A DNA stretch of 43,975 nucleotides from Clostridium lundense DSM 17049 (GCF_000619945.1 NZ_JHVC01000025.1:1-43975); one strand, 5' to 3'. Numbered from the stretch's first letter, positions 32,410 to 41,886 are shown. Numbers and translations: made by a program. Notes: a model not told the origin generated them from the letters alone.

Positions 32410-34797
32410 CTATATTCCTATTTTAGAATCTAATTCTACAAGAACTTCATTTTCTTTTATAGCCTCATGCAACTCTATATATATCATATTTTTTTCTCTT
32501 TTTTCTTTATCAAACAAAAAAATTTCATCAAATATTTCAATAACAGCAGATTTTCTACGTAGACCACTTCCTGGTCCAGAATCACCTAATGCTTCCTTCC
32601 ATTTTTCTTTCATATCATCATTAACTCTTTTTTCTATAAATTCATCTATTCTTATAGCCAATGAATTTTGAGCCGATTGAATAATATCCATAAAAGCCTT
32701 TTTATCACTTTCTTTACAATTATTATAGTTTAGTGGTTTCATTAAATAGTCCAATGCAATATTCTTAGTTATCATTTTTAATTCATTTTCAGGATATATA
32801 CCTCCCCATCCTCTATAACTTGAAAGATTATATACCATTCTAGAAGTAAATGCTCTTACTGTATTCCAATGAGCATTCCAAATCTTATTCCTTATATCAA
32901 TTTTATATTTCAGTATTTCAGTATCACAATAACGCGATAGCACTGAACTCGAATACATAGGAGAATAATCAATTATTCCACTTTTTGACTTTTCTAATTC
33001 CGTACTATTTATCCATTCTATTAATTCTCCAAAACTCTTTATAGTATACTTTAATTGAGTTTTTAACCCTTTAATTGAATCATCTTTAAGATTTAATTTT
33101 TCTATTATCAATCTTGTTTCTTCAGTTAATATTCCATCTTCATCTTCTATAACTTCATCTAAATAATCAAAATAATATCTTTTATCTCTTTGCATTACAT
33201 TTTCTTTATATGCATAAACATCAATACTGTTTTCATAAGCTTTCTCTTCAAAGTATTTAAACAAATTATTAATCAATAAATCTATCCTTTGTTGTTTTGC
33301 CTCATCAGATGCCTCAGATTTTTTATCCATCTTCTCCAATCTATTAAAACACATTTTAACTTTGTTAATACACCCATTCCTTAACAATTCTTCCAATATC
33401 AATTTGTCATTATTAGTCATGGCTCTTGTTGAATCTGCTATCCATAAAATTCTATCAACTTTCTGCATATATCTTATTGTCTTTGAGGTAAATATTAATT
33501 TATCTACATCATGTCCAAACCCTTCCGAATCTATAATGACAGCATTTTCAATTTCATTTTCAGTTACCCATAATGGTTTAAAATTACCTTCCACTCGACT
33601 CGAAGCAACTAAAGGATATAAATTAGGCATATCTTCATCAGCACAAGAGATATTTCTATATATTTTCCAGAATATTTCTCTATGTTTTTCGCTTGGTGTT
33701 TTATTTTCACCATCACCTAATATTTCAAAATAAAAATATTTAGGCCATTCTTTTTCATTAAAATGTATATTATCTATATTTTCATACTTATCTCTATCGC
33801 TAACAATTTCTTTATTGAAAATGATACCTTTCCCTTCTGTCTCATTAATAGAGGAAATCATTTTCTTAATCACTTTATTCATTTCTTCTATAATAATCTG
33901 CATTAAAATTTTTATGCACTCTTCTGATATCTTATCACGTTCTTCCTCTATATATTCAGAAAAACTATTTTTAATCTCCTTACTCGCTTCTCTATAACTT
34001 AAATCAATCATTTTTTCTTTTGTAAATGTATTCCAAAGCTCAATAGCATTATCATTTAAAATAGTATGAACTTTAAGCATATTTTCGTGATCTTTATCTA
34101 TATTTCTTAATAAAAAATTTAACCTGAGCTTCATATCATCTGAAATCATTATATTAGTAGAAATTGTGCTACTCAATTCTTCGTTTTCATCACTACTCAA
34201 TATGATTTTTATGCATTTTATAACATTATCTTTAATATATTCCGAAAGTTCATCTTTATCTAAAAAGCTTACAACCATTTTTAATCTATCAGTATTTCCT
34301 TTTATAACAGCTTCAAAATCACTTACTGTTGTATTTGAAGTTGTTGATGCTGGGGTGTTATACCTTACCGATCCTAATAATTGTTGAATTGTTTTTGTTT
34401 TACCCGCACCAGAATCACCTAATAATTGTATTGACTTACCTCTATATATCCCATTACCATCAATAATACTTATTCTGTTATCAATATATTTTATTCTTTC
34501 TTCTTCATTTTTCAATTTCAAAAATTCAGCACCAGAAAACACCATTTTAAGAACCATTTCATTCTTAAAATTTCTTTTTGCTTCTAAATACCCAGTATAA
34601 TCACAATAATATTTTTCATTATTTATTAAATCTTTTAATTCATCTATAATTATTTGAGCTTTTTCGTTATCTATTCCAACTTCTTTTCCTAAACTTTTTG
34701 TAGTTTTCCTACCTGTAACTGGATTATAAAAATTAACACTTATTATTCCTTTTTTTTCATTTACACTTTGATATATTTTTATTTCTTTTTCCCCCAT
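32410..34797 (-). CDS. Large P-loop GTPase-like protein of unknown function
   Basis: A 795-aa soluble protein I do not recognise. Residues 15-60 (ISVNFYNPVTGRKTTKSLGK) look like a small beta-rich Arm-type DNA-binding module. Walker A/G1 is GDSGAGKT (127-134), a Thr-rich stretch (STTSNTTVSD, 151-160) suits switch I, G3 is DSEGFGHD (423-430) and a G4-like NRLEKMD lies at 485-491. The roughly 260-residue helical insertion between switch I and G3 is unusual. The C-terminal 300 residues are helical. The start is the second of two adjacent ATGs (34800 or 34797) after GGAGG. It is monocistronic, between its own promoter and terminator, inside a mobile region next to a helicase remnant and a restriction enzyme. 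A phage-defence or DNA-maintenance role is inference. Confidence 0.8.
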   Translation of the reverse strand: MGEKEIKIYQSVNEKKGIISVNFYNPVTGRKTTKSLGKEVGIDNEKAQIIIDELKDLINNEKYYCDYTGYLEAKRNFKNEMVLKMVFSGAEFLKLKNEEERIKYIDNRISIIDGNGIYRGKSIQLLGDSGAGKTKTIQQLLGSVRYNTPASTTSNTTVSDFEAVIKGNTDRLKMVVSFLDKDELSEYIKDNVIKCIKIILSSDENEELSSTISTNIMISDDMKLRLNFLLRNIDKDHENMLKVHTILNDNAIELWNTFTKEKMIDLSYREASKEIKNSFSEYIEEERDKISEECIKILMQIIIEEMNKVIKKMISSINETEGKGIIFNKEIVSDRDKYENIDNIHFNEKEWPKYFYFEILGDGENKTPSEKHREIFWKIYRNISCADEDMPNLYPLVASSRVEGNFKPLWVTENEIENAVIIDSEGFGHDVDKLIFTSKTIRYMQKVDRILWIADSTRAMTNNDKLILEELLRNGCINKVKMCFNRLEKMDKKSEASDEAKQQRIDLLINNLFKYFEEKAYENSIDVYAYKENVMQRDKRYYFDYLDEVIEDEDGILTEETRLIIEKLNLKDDSIKGLKTQLKYTIKSFGELIEWINSTELEKSKSGIIDYSPMYSSSVLSRYCDTEILKYKIDIRNKIWNAHWNTVRAFTSRMVYNLSSYRGWGGIYPENELKMITKNIALDYLMKPLNYNNCKESDKKAFMDIIQSAQNSLAIRIDEFIEKRVNDDMKEKWKEALGDSGPGSGLRRKSAVIEIFDEIFLFDKEKREKNMIYIELHEAIKENEVLVELDSKIGI

Positions 34798-34847
34798 CAT
34801 CTCAACCTCCATTACTTAAAATATGAACTTTATTTCACAATTTCACT

Positions 34848-34861
34848 TTGACTTTAGTCAA
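34848..34861. promoter_or_regulatory. Palindromic operator candidate upstream of the GTPase-like gene
   Basis: TTGACTTTAGTCAA is a perfect inverted repeat with a 2-nt centre, located at the expected start site of the promoter at 34861-34889. Confidence 0.5.
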
Positions 34862-34889
34862 TTTTACTACTACTATTATATAAAGTCAA
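34861..34889 (-). promoter_or_regulatory. Promoter of the GTPase-like gene
   Basis: On the minus strand TTGACT (34884-34889) and TAAAAT (34861-34866) are separated by 17 nt, leaving a leader of about 55 nt before the start codon. Confidence 0.65.
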
Positions 34890-34960
34890 TAATCCTGGTT
34901 GTTATGCTGATTATTTGAGCGTTTTTTCTTCATAACTTTCACTAATCATTATTTGTTATT

Positions 34961-35000
34961 AAAAAAAGCATCACTGCTATAAAAATCAGCATTGATGCTT
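34961..35000 (-). terminator. Terminator after the truncated helicase
   Basis: AAGCATCA-C-TGCT pairs with AGCA-T-TGATGCTT (34966-34978 with 34988-35000) and is followed on the minus strand by TTTTTTT. It insulates the GTPase-like gene from the upstream remnant. Confidence 0.85.
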
Positions 35001-35016
35001 CACTAAAAAATATTTT

Positions 35017-35427
35017 TTATTTGTAAAACGGACTCAAATTCATAAATAACTTCTTTAGTTCTTCTTCTTTAATATCATTCTCAAATAAATACTCTAAAAG
35101 TTCCTCTTGCCTAGCTTGGCCTAAACTTAATCTATAAAGTGATAATATTTTTATAAGTCGTTCATACTTAGCTCCATCTTTACTTAATGGATATATTGGT
35201 ACAATTCTTTCTATTTTTACTTCCTGATTATCAGGTAAACACCAAAACGGCACTAACTCACACATATCATTATTTTTTTCAAGTTTATTTGCTGCTTCAA
35301 ACATTTCTGTCCAAATATCTGTATCAAAGTTAATATCCCCATATTTATTAGCTATATTTTGTCTTATTGCAAGGCATTTATATCTATTAATTCTTCCTTC
35401 TCTCTGCTCTAAATCAGTGGAACAGAT
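35017..35427 (-). pseudogene. C-terminal fragment of a superfamily 2 helicase, cut by element insertion
   Basis: The open frame extends upstream of the first ATG (35304) to a TAA at 35428-35430. The extra part reads STDLEQREGRINRYKCLAIR, the typical motif VI (QREGRINR) of SNF2/DEAH-type helicases. The rest (ELVPFWCLPD, ERIVPIYPLSKDGAKYERL, LYRLSLGQARQEELLEYLF) matches the usual C-terminal tail of large defence-associated helicases as I recall. The N-terminal motor domains are missing. The break falls within about 20 nt of the recombinase stop codon at 35446, so the second element inserted here. The missing half should lie beyond the right end of the window. Confidence 0.75.
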
Positions 35428-35445
35428 TTAAAGAACAGTCATAGG

Positions 35446-37065
35446 TTATTCAATGCAACCTACGAATCTGTAATAGATACTAACGGTTTGAAGTCTCTCA
35501 CCGTCAATAATTTCAGGTTCTGATATGGTTATCTTTTCAATAAGCTCATTTAGCATTGATGCATCAAGCTCTATTGTGTCAGCATATTGTTTTATAAGAT
35601 TAACCCATGATTTTGTATCTTCAATGGATTTCTGACTTTCAGATAACTTGTTTTCGATATGTTTTATTTTTTCATCAAGATTAGTTTGTTCTGTTTCATA
35701 TTTTTCTGTCATTACTGTAAAATTTCTATCACTTATCTTTTTAGTCGCTCTATCTTCATAAAGTTGTGTAAAAATTTTATCAATTTCTGCAAGCCTTGTT
35801 TTATACAATTTTTGTTCTTTCAAAAGATTAGAAAGTTCTAATTTATTTTGTGTGCTAATTTTCTCAGATATTTTTTTTATAAGTTTTCCGTTATCTTTTA
35901 TGGCAAGTCTTGCGTGTTTTTTAATATCTTCTAATACAACCGAATGTAAATCCCTTGCTTCAATCCAATGTTGTGTACAAGCTTTCTTACCATAAATACC
36001 ATAGTTATTACAAAAGTATCCTACATTATCAATAGGTTCAGGTCTTTTCCTTCTATTAGCAGAGCTTGTACGCATAGCATAGCCACAATCAGCACATTTT
36101 ACAAGTCCTGAAAATATATTATCATAACCCGTAGAAGTATTGACCCTTCTACTTTTTATTAGTCTTTGTACTAATTCAAAATCTTCTTTTGAAATAATAG
36201 GTTCATGCGTATTTTCAATAATAACCCATTCTTCTGGTTGCCTACAGGGTCTTTTCTGATTTTTCATTGATATGGCAGGTCTTTTATATCCTGCAAGATG
36301 TCCTGCATATACTGGATTTCTAAGAATATCTCTAACTGAGTTATTACTCCAAATATAACGTTTATCTTCATTGCCAGCAAAATATCTATCATAACTTATT
36401 TCACTGTATGCGCCTGGACGCATTATTTTTTCATCTGTTAATACTTGCCTTATTCTTGCGATTCCAAATCCTTGTTTAGCAAGAGCAAATATACGTCTTA
36501 CAACAGGAGCTACTTCTTCATCAATTATTAGTAAATGCTTATTTTTAGGACTTTTCTTATAGCCATAGGGAGCAGAAGTTCCTAAAAACATTCCTTGCAT
36601 AAACCTTGTTTTCTTAGCTGATTTTACTTTTCTTGAAACATCACGAGCATACATTTCATTTAGAATATTTTTAAATGGTGCTAAATCATTATTAATAGCA
36701 TCTAAAGTATCCACTCCATCATTTAAAGCTATATATCTTACTCCACGCTCTGGAAAATATACTTCAAGATATGCCCCTGCTTCAAGATAATTCCTACCAA
36801 GCCTTGAAAGGTCTTTAGTTACTACACAATTAATCTTTCCATTGTCAATATCCTCAAGCATTCTCTTAAAATCTGGTCTATCAAAATCCAGTCCTGAAAA
36901 GCCATCATCAACATATATACCTGCTAATTTCCACCCTTGCTGTCTTACATATTGTGTCAACATTTCTTTTTGTGTTTGTATACTTGAACTCTCTGTAAGT
37001 TTTCCATCATCTTTTGAAAGTCTGCAATAAACTGCTGTATTATAATCTTTCTGTTGCCTTACCAT
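35446..37065 (-). CDS. Large serine recombinase with DUF4368 (TnpX/TndX type)
   Basis: A 539-aa recombinase. The catalytic domain (about 8-155) has nucleophile Ser17 in YCRLSKDD and DLSRLGRNYLEAG. The Recombinase domain runs about 160-290 and the zinc ribbon about 325-375 (CADCGYAMR … YFCNNYGIYGKKAC). A coiled coil and a C-terminal DUF4368-type end (ITISEPEIIDGERLQTVSIY) follow. This is the transposase family of Tn4451, Tn5397 and Tn1549-like elements, which excise a circle and insert at GA dinucleotides. Its 3' end abuts the interrupted helicase, placing the left end of the second element here. It starts after AAAGGAGG. Confidence 0.95.
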   Translation of the reverse strand: MVRQQKDYNTAVYCRLSKDDGKLTESSSIQTQKEMLTQYVRQQGWKLAGIYVDDGFSGLDFDRPDFKRMLEDIDNGKINCVVTKDLSRLGRNYLEAGAYLEVYFPERGVRYIALNDGVDTLDAINNDLAPFKNILNEMYARDVSRKVKSAKKTRFMQGMFLGTSAPYGYKKSPKNKHLLIIDEEVAPVVRRIFALAKQGFGIARIRQVLTDEKIMRPGAYSEISYDRYFAGNEDKRYIWSNNSVRDILRNPVYAGHLAGYKRPAISMKNQKRPCRQPEEWVIIENTHEPIISKEDFELVQRLIKSRRVNTSTGYDNIFSGLVKCADCGYAMRTSSANRRKRPEPIDNVGYFCNNYGIYGKKACTQHWIEARDLHSVVLEDIKKHARLAIKDNGKLIKKISEKISTQNKLELSNLLKEQKLYKTRLAEIDKIFTQLYEDRATKKISDRNFTVMTEKYETEQTNLDEKIKHIENKLSESQKSIEDTKSWVNLIKQYADTIELDASMLNELIEKITISEPEIIDGERLQTVSIYYRFVGCIE

Positions 37066-37154
37066 TAAAAATCCTCCTTTTCGTTCAAAGACAACAGACC
37101 ATACAATATTCTATTTTTAGTATAGCGCCGTTCTCTTTAGAATTTCAAGACAAA

Positions 37155-37190
37155 TAAAAAACAGCTAAAAGACTTTCAATCTTAAAGCTG
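37155..37190 (-). terminator. Terminator after the TnpW-like gene
   Basis: On the minus strand CAGCT…AGCTG (37186-37190 with 37162-37166) encloses an AAGA/TCTT stem and is followed by TTTTTTA, directly after the stop at 37191. Confidence 0.6.
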
Positions 37191-37340
37191 CTATCCCATT
37201 TTCTTTTCTATGTTTTTTATAATAACCTCTGTAAATGCATCTATAAGGCTTTTATTGCCTTTATAATAAGGTTTAACTACTATCTTAGTCTTAACTACCT
37301 TTGAACCCTTCTGTGGCTGTATATTCTTATTTTGTGTCAT
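37191..37340 (-). CDS. TnpW-like small transposon protein
   Basis: A 49-aa basic protein (MTQNKNIQPQKGSKVVKTKI followed by VVKPYY). The pattern of a basic N-terminus, a short beta strand and a C-terminal amphipathic helix (SLIDAFTEVIIKNIEKKM) resembles the TnpW-family proteins of Tn4451-like elements. AAAGGAG precedes the ATG with 7-nt spacing, and it lies between two terminators just upstream of the recombinase gene. Its role in those elements is not well defined; the family assignment is by pattern only. Confidence 0.7.
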   Translation of the reverse strand: MTQNKNIQPQKGSKVVKTKIVVKPYYKGNKSLIDAFTEVIIKNIEKKMG

Positions 37341-37376
37341 AAAATTTCTCCTTTCAGCGTAAAAATGCATAAAAAA

Positions 37377-37411
37377 AGTCTTTGGTTAATTTCAACCTAA
37401 GACTCTTTTTT
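37377..37411 (-). terminator. Terminator after the restriction-modification gene
   Basis: AGTCTTTGGTT (37377-37387) pairs with AACCTAAGACT (37394-37404, one mismatch), with a T-run on the minus strand immediately after the stop at 37417. Confidence 0.8.
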
Positions 37412-37416
37412 ATTAT

Positions 37417-40400
37417 TTAAAAAATAATATTAACATTTAGTATTTCATCTACTTTATTCAAAAGCTCGTTTTTTACACTTTCTAAACTCTGATATTGCTT
37501 TGCATATTTTCTTTGCTCTTCAATGTTAGGTAACCCACTTTCATTTATTGGTATAATAATTTCTATATTTTTTATTATGTTTACTGTTACTCGCTTATTT
37601 TGCTCTCCATCTGCATGTTTCCTCAAAATTGAAGAAAGATATGCATAAACATAATATATATCAATAGTTTCTTTATATTCCTCTTTTAAGATTAATGCTC
37701 CACAATGTGTAGTCATACTAAACTTTCCTTTTCTATAAAAAACTGTACCTGCATAAACTCCGTCAGTAGTCCAAGTTATGCATTCGGTATCAAAATCAAA
37801 AGTACTTATTTTTGCGATTTCTCCATTATTTTTTGTTTGAGAAGAATACACAGGATATTCACCAATATTATTTACAAAATACTTGTGTGTATAAATTGAT
37901 TTTCCTTTAAAAATATAAAACAAATCCTTAATTTTAATAGTAACTGATTTAGATATATCTGAATGGATAAAATTAAAATTATTAATTGTTTCTTTAAATT
38001 TTCTAATTTTATCTTTAAATTCTAATTCTACTGAACTACGTTTTACATATTGTTTTTGTGTTTTTTCACAAAAACTATCAGTTCCAATTATCATAGGCAT
38101 TTCAATTTCTATATCTTTTATCATTGAAGGATACAATTTAGTAAACTCATCTTTACCATCTTCACCCTTTCTTCCTTTTGCAAGTTCTCTTAAAATTGGT
38201 TCAAGAATAAGTTTAACATAACCTAAATCAATATCTGTAAAACGAGGAATAAGGACTCCCCTATCTCCATTGGCTGAAAATTTACCATTGATAACTTTCA
38301 TATATCCTGCAAAACCATTAGTCGCCCATGTTAAATAATTACCATCAAAATCATAAGTATCTATATATGTTAAAGGTGCTAAATTTGATGCTGAATAAAC
38401 AGGAAAACTTCCCTTATGAGCATTACCATAACTTTTGGTATACTTTGAATATCCTTTTACTACGTCAAACAATTCATATAATTTAAAAGTTTTTATATCT
38501 ACTAAGTTATCGTTTTTTTTTTCATCCAATTCTTTGAAGATAGACTGATACTCTGTAATTTCATTTGCAATATCACCAATAAAATTACTAAAATCAGACA
38601 TCGTCATTGATGGCATTTTTTCAATTATTCCTAATTTTATTTTTTCTTCTTCTGACCACCATCTATCAATAATCCATCCTTTTTCAACAGTATTGATAAA
38701 TTCATCAATATTAAATATTTTACAACGTAAATCTTTTGATTCAAAGAACGTTTTTGCTCCTTTAAATTGATTAAATAAATTTACAGCTGTCTCTAACTGA
38801 TTTTCTCCAGTTTCAAATCTGTTTATATCCAATGTTTCTCCTATATCACTTACTAAATAAGAAAATACTGGTTCTGTTTGTATATCACTAATAGCATTTT
38901 TCTTAGTTAGTGCAATAATATACGTCTTCTTATTTGTAGTAAAAAATGTATTCAAAGGCAATGAAATAAGTGCATCAACATAACAATTTTCAAGTATGAA
39001 TTTTCTTAAATTAGTATCATTCTGCCTATTTAAAATACCATCTGGGATTACAACAAAAGCTTTTCCATTAGGTTTTAAAGCTTTTACTATCCATTCCATA
39101 AATAGACCTTCTACCCCTAATCCATTTGTTTTATAATAAGCCTCTAAAATGGTGTCTTTTTTAATTTCATCTTTTAAATTACTGCTACCACTTGTTACAT
39201 AAGGAGGATTAGTTAATATTAAATCATATTCATTTTCTACTGGGTCACGTAAAGTGCCTAATATAGAATTTGTTTTGAGAGTAAATGTATCATTAAAAAG
39301 CTTAGCAAAATCCTTTGTGGATTCAATATGTTCCTTAATAAGATCTGAAAAATATATCAGCATATTTGCTTTTGCTAATATAATAGTTTTTTGTTCTTCT
39401 CTATCGAATCCTTTATCAAAACCATGCAGTGTTATTTTAGAAGTTAGCTTACCATTTCTATCAACCGAATAATATCTTTTAATTTGTGGTAAAATTGCTT
39501 CCAACAAAAATTTACCTACACCACAAGCTGGGTCACAAACTGACATTCCTTCTTTAATATCTGCCATTTTAACCATTGGTTTAACAACCTTTAATGGTGT
39601 AAAAAATTGACCCCAATTTTTTTTGCTAATACTTTCTTTTAAAAAGCTTTCAAACAGCTTGCTTTTAAAATCATAATCAATTTTCTCAAGTTTACCATAA
39701 TTTTTAAATCTAAATAGGATTTTTTTGAAAACGCCACTATACCCCTCAATAGCTTTATCATCTTTACTAACAAAAATTGTACCATTTATGATAGTTGTGT
39801 TATCTTTGTCATTTTTAGGAAATAATTCTTTAATTTTAATACGAATAGTCTTTGCATAAAATTCTAAAACTTCATCTTCTTTATTTGTTTTATACATTTC
39901 AATAAGTGTATCAAAATTATGTAATCCTTTTAAAACATTCAAATCACTAAGATATTTGAAAATAAAAATTTCTACGAAAGTATACAAACAGTTTTCCGGA
40001 GTAGCTCCACTTACTGCCCAAATATCCTGCCATATTTGTTTAGCTAAAGGTGTGGGATTCCTAAGCTCGGCTGATATAATTTGAGAATTATTTATATTTA
40101 TGCATTCTTCCATTTTAATCAATAATTTTAATACCTCTGGACTACTATAGTCAAATATGGTTGAAATTACATTTCCATCTTCATCTAATATTTCTTCACC
40201 ATTAATTCCATTAAGCCAAATTGTTTGAACCGTATCCGTAACAATAGCAATTTTTGCATTTAAAACCTTTGATACTTCTAAAGCCTGTTTAATTGCTTTA
40301 TTTCGTTTTTTATCAGTATTAAACTCAGATGGTTTCTTATTTTCTATTACTGCAATTACTTTCTTACTATTTGATACAATTAATCCATCAGGTTTTCTAT

Positions 40401-40545
40401 TTTCAATGTCGGCATAGTCAATATTTTCAATAATGCCACTTTCTTTCAAAGACTTAATAGAAGTTGCTCCAATGTTATAGAAATTCCAATTTCCTATCTT
40501 ATAAGGACTATTAATTAAATTACGTTGAAACAATTCTTCACTCAT
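37417..40545 (-). CDS. Single-chain restriction-modification protein: nuclease, N6-adenine methylase and specificity domains
   Basis: A 1042-aa protein. The N-terminal PD-(D/E)XK-like nuclease shows RKPDG (Asp53) and VIENKK (Glu68, Lys70). The helical HsdM-type segment and methyltransferase follow: QFFTP (motif X), DPACGVGK at 338-345 (motif I, S-adenosylmethionine binding) and NPPY at 446-449 (catalytic motif IV). Two HsdS-like target-recognition domains occupy about 695-865 and 875-1035 (FPVYSASN… and YPVYSSQT…). No helicase translocase is present, so this resembles type IIG/BcgI-like enzymes that cut and methylate from one polypeptide. The start at 40545 follows GGAGGTGATAGTC. It overlaps the small upstream gene by 8 nt. 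Cargo of the second element; probably phage defence. Confidence 0.9.
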   Translation of the reverse strand: MSEELFQRNLINSPYKIGNWNFYNIGATSIKSLKESGIIENIDYADIENRKPDGLIVSNSKKVIAVIENKKPSEFNTDKKRNKAIKQALEVSKVLNAKIAIVTDTVQTIWLNGINGEEILDEDGNVISTIFDYSSPEVLKLLIKMEECININNSQIISAELRNPTPLAKQIWQDIWAVSGATPENCLYTFVEIFIFKYLSDLNVLKGLHNFDTLIEMYKTNKEDEVLEFYAKTIRIKIKELFPKNDKDNTTIINGTIFVSKDDKAIEGYSGVFKKILFRFKNYGKLEKIDYDFKSKLFESFLKESISKKNWGQFFTPLKVVKPMVKMADIKEGMSVCDPACGVGKFLLEAILPQIKRYYSVDRNGKLTSKITLHGFDKGFDREEQKTIILAKANMLIYFSDLIKEHIESTKDFAKLFNDTFTLKTNSILGTLRDPVENEYDLILTNPPYVTSGSSNLKDEIKKDTILEAYYKTNGLGVEGLFMEWIVKALKPNGKAFVVIPDGILNRQNDTNLRKFILENCYVDALISLPLNTFFTTNKKTYIIALTKKNAISDIQTEPVFSYLVSDIGETLDINRFETGENQLETAVNLFNQFKGAKTFFESKDLRCKIFNIDEFINTVEKGWIIDRWWSEEEKIKLGIIEKMPSMTMSDFSNFIGDIANEITEYQSIFKELDEKKNDNLVDIKTFKLYELFDVVKGYSKYTKSYGNAHKGSFPVYSASNLAPLTYIDTYDFDGNYLTWATNGFAGYMKVINGKFSANGDRGVLIPRFTDIDLGYVKLILEPILRELAKGRKGEDGKDEFTKLYPSMIKDIEIEMPMIIGTDSFCEKTQKQYVKRSSVELEFKDKIRKFKETINNFNFIHSDISKSVTIKIKDLFYIFKGKSIYTHKYFVNNIGEYPVYSSQTKNNGEIAKISTFDFDTECITWTTDGVYAGTVFYRKGKFSMTTHCGALILKEEYKETIDIYYVYAYLSSILRKHADGEQNKRVTVNIIKNIEIIIPINESGLPNIEEQRKYAKQYQSLESVKNELLNKVDEILNVNIIF

Positions 40546-40756
40546 GACTATCACCTCCATGCTCATTTTTTATCTTTTTAAAATATTCATCATCCCTTGT
40601 AGTAGGTATATGTTCTTGAAGATTTCTTATTCCGTTTTCATATATTTCTTTTTGTATAAGATATCTTATAGTATCAGTAAAATTCGTTTGTTTCTCAGCA
40701 AATTCAATTAAACTATTATCATCTTTATGAAAACGAAAAGAGTACCGTTCGGGCAT
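40538..40756 (-). CDS. Small ribbon-helix-helix-like protein
   Basis: A 72-aa protein with a basic start (MPERYSFRFHKDDNSLIEFA), then EKQTNFTDTIRYLIQKEI, the strand-helix-helix pattern of CopG/Arc-type regulators found with mobilisation genes, then a charged tail. GGGGGAG precedes the ATG at 40756. It overlaps the restriction gene by 8 nt, so the two are translationally coupled. It could repress the restriction operon or assist the relaxase as a small accessory DNA-binding protein; the sequence cannot decide. Confidence 0.7.
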   Translation of the reverse strand: MPERYSFRFHKDDNSLIEFAEKQTNFTDTIRYLIQKEIYENGIRNLQEHIPTTRDDEYFKKIKNEHGGDSHE

Positions 40757-40824
40757 ACACACTCCCCCTTCTAAAAAATTGTATCATAACGAGATATGTA
40801 TGTCAATAGCATACATATCTCAAA

Positions 40825-41814
40825 CTATATTTCATTTTCCCATTCTTGTTTCTGCTTATTTTCATTAAATTTATTAAAAAGTTGTCGCCTTAGATTCTCT
40901 GGAATAAACTCAATAAATTCTTGATTAGCTTCATAAGCCTGTGCTAAATCTTCATTGGTGTATCTTAATTTGTTTATAAGTTCTAATTGCTTTGACCTTT
41001 CCTTATTAAAGTCTTTTTTCATATTTTCCAAATCTTTTTTAGCAGCTTTAACTTCTCCCATTAAAACATCTTTTTCTTTAACAAGTTGCTCCATAGATTT
41101 ATTAAAGGAAATAGCTTTAGGATACCATTTTTCAAGTAGCTGTATAACCTTTGTTTTCTTTTTTCCTGCATTAAATACATTAATATCTTTCATAATATTC
41201 CTTATTTCTTCCATTTGAGCATTAAGACTTGTAGCTTGTTTGAATAGTCTTACTGGAATATGCTTTCTTTTAGTTTCAATTGCAGGTTCTCCCCTTTCAA
41301 ATTCATTCCATCTTGAATGCATACATTCAAAGAAATCATCTTGCCATTTAGTCATTTTTACCCTATTCCCTAAAACATCTTTTGCACTTAATCTTTTATC
41401 TTGAGTTAATGGTACAAAACATAGGTGCATATGAGGTGTTTTTTCATCTAAATGTACTACTGCTGAAAATATATTTTCTTCTCCTATACGTTCTTTTAGA
41501 AAGTTTACAGCCCTTTCAAAATACTCTCTTATTTCAACATCTGATTTATCTTTAAAAAACTGTGGTGAAGCTCCAACAAAGGTATCCACAAACTTTACGC
41601 TATCACTTCTAACCTTACACTTAGCATTTTCTATTCTGCTTTGAATTTCATAATAATATGATTTTTCACACTTAATAATGTGATAATTATTAGAACTTCT
41701 ATTTATATCAATATCAGGATTACTGTTATAAGCTTCTTTTTCTCTTTCATGATGCTTTTGTAGTGGCTTTGCAGGTCCTCCCTTATGTTTAGCAAATCTT
41801 AATATTGCATACAT
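40825..41814 (-). CDS. MobV-family relaxase (Pre/Mob, TnpZ-like)
   Basis: A 329-aa mobilisation relaxase. The N-terminal motif (MYAILRFAKHKGG) and the histidine metal-binding motif HLDEKTPHMHL (His121, His128, His130) are diagnostic of MobV/Pre proteins such as MobM of pMV158. The C-terminal third is a coiled coil (about 225-310). It nicks oriT and leads the strand into a recipient using another element's secretion system. The matching oriT lies about 190 nt upstream at 42005-42040. The ribosome binding site is weak. In Tn4451 the homologous tnpZ does the same job. Confidence 0.94.
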   Translation of the reverse strand: MYAILRFAKHKGGPAKPLQKHHEREKEAYNSNPDIDINRSSNNYHIIKCEKSYYYEIQSRIENAKCKVRSDSVKFVDTFVGASPQFFKDKSDVEIREYFERAVNFLKERIGEENIFSAVVHLDEKTPHMHLCFVPLTQDKRLSAKDVLGNRVKMTKWQDDFFECMHSRWNEFERGEPAIETKRKHIPVRLFKQATSLNAQMEEIRNIMKDINVFNAGKKKTKVIQLLEKWYPKAISFNKSMEQLVKEKDVLMGEVKAAKKDLENMKKDFNKERSKQLELINKLRYTNEDLAQAYEANQEFIEFIPENLRRQLFNKFNENKQKQEWENEI

Positions 41815-41886
41815 AACAAATCATCTTCTTTCTCAATATTTTTTTTAGAATGTCTCTGGAGTCTTCATATACTCATCACTGACTAT

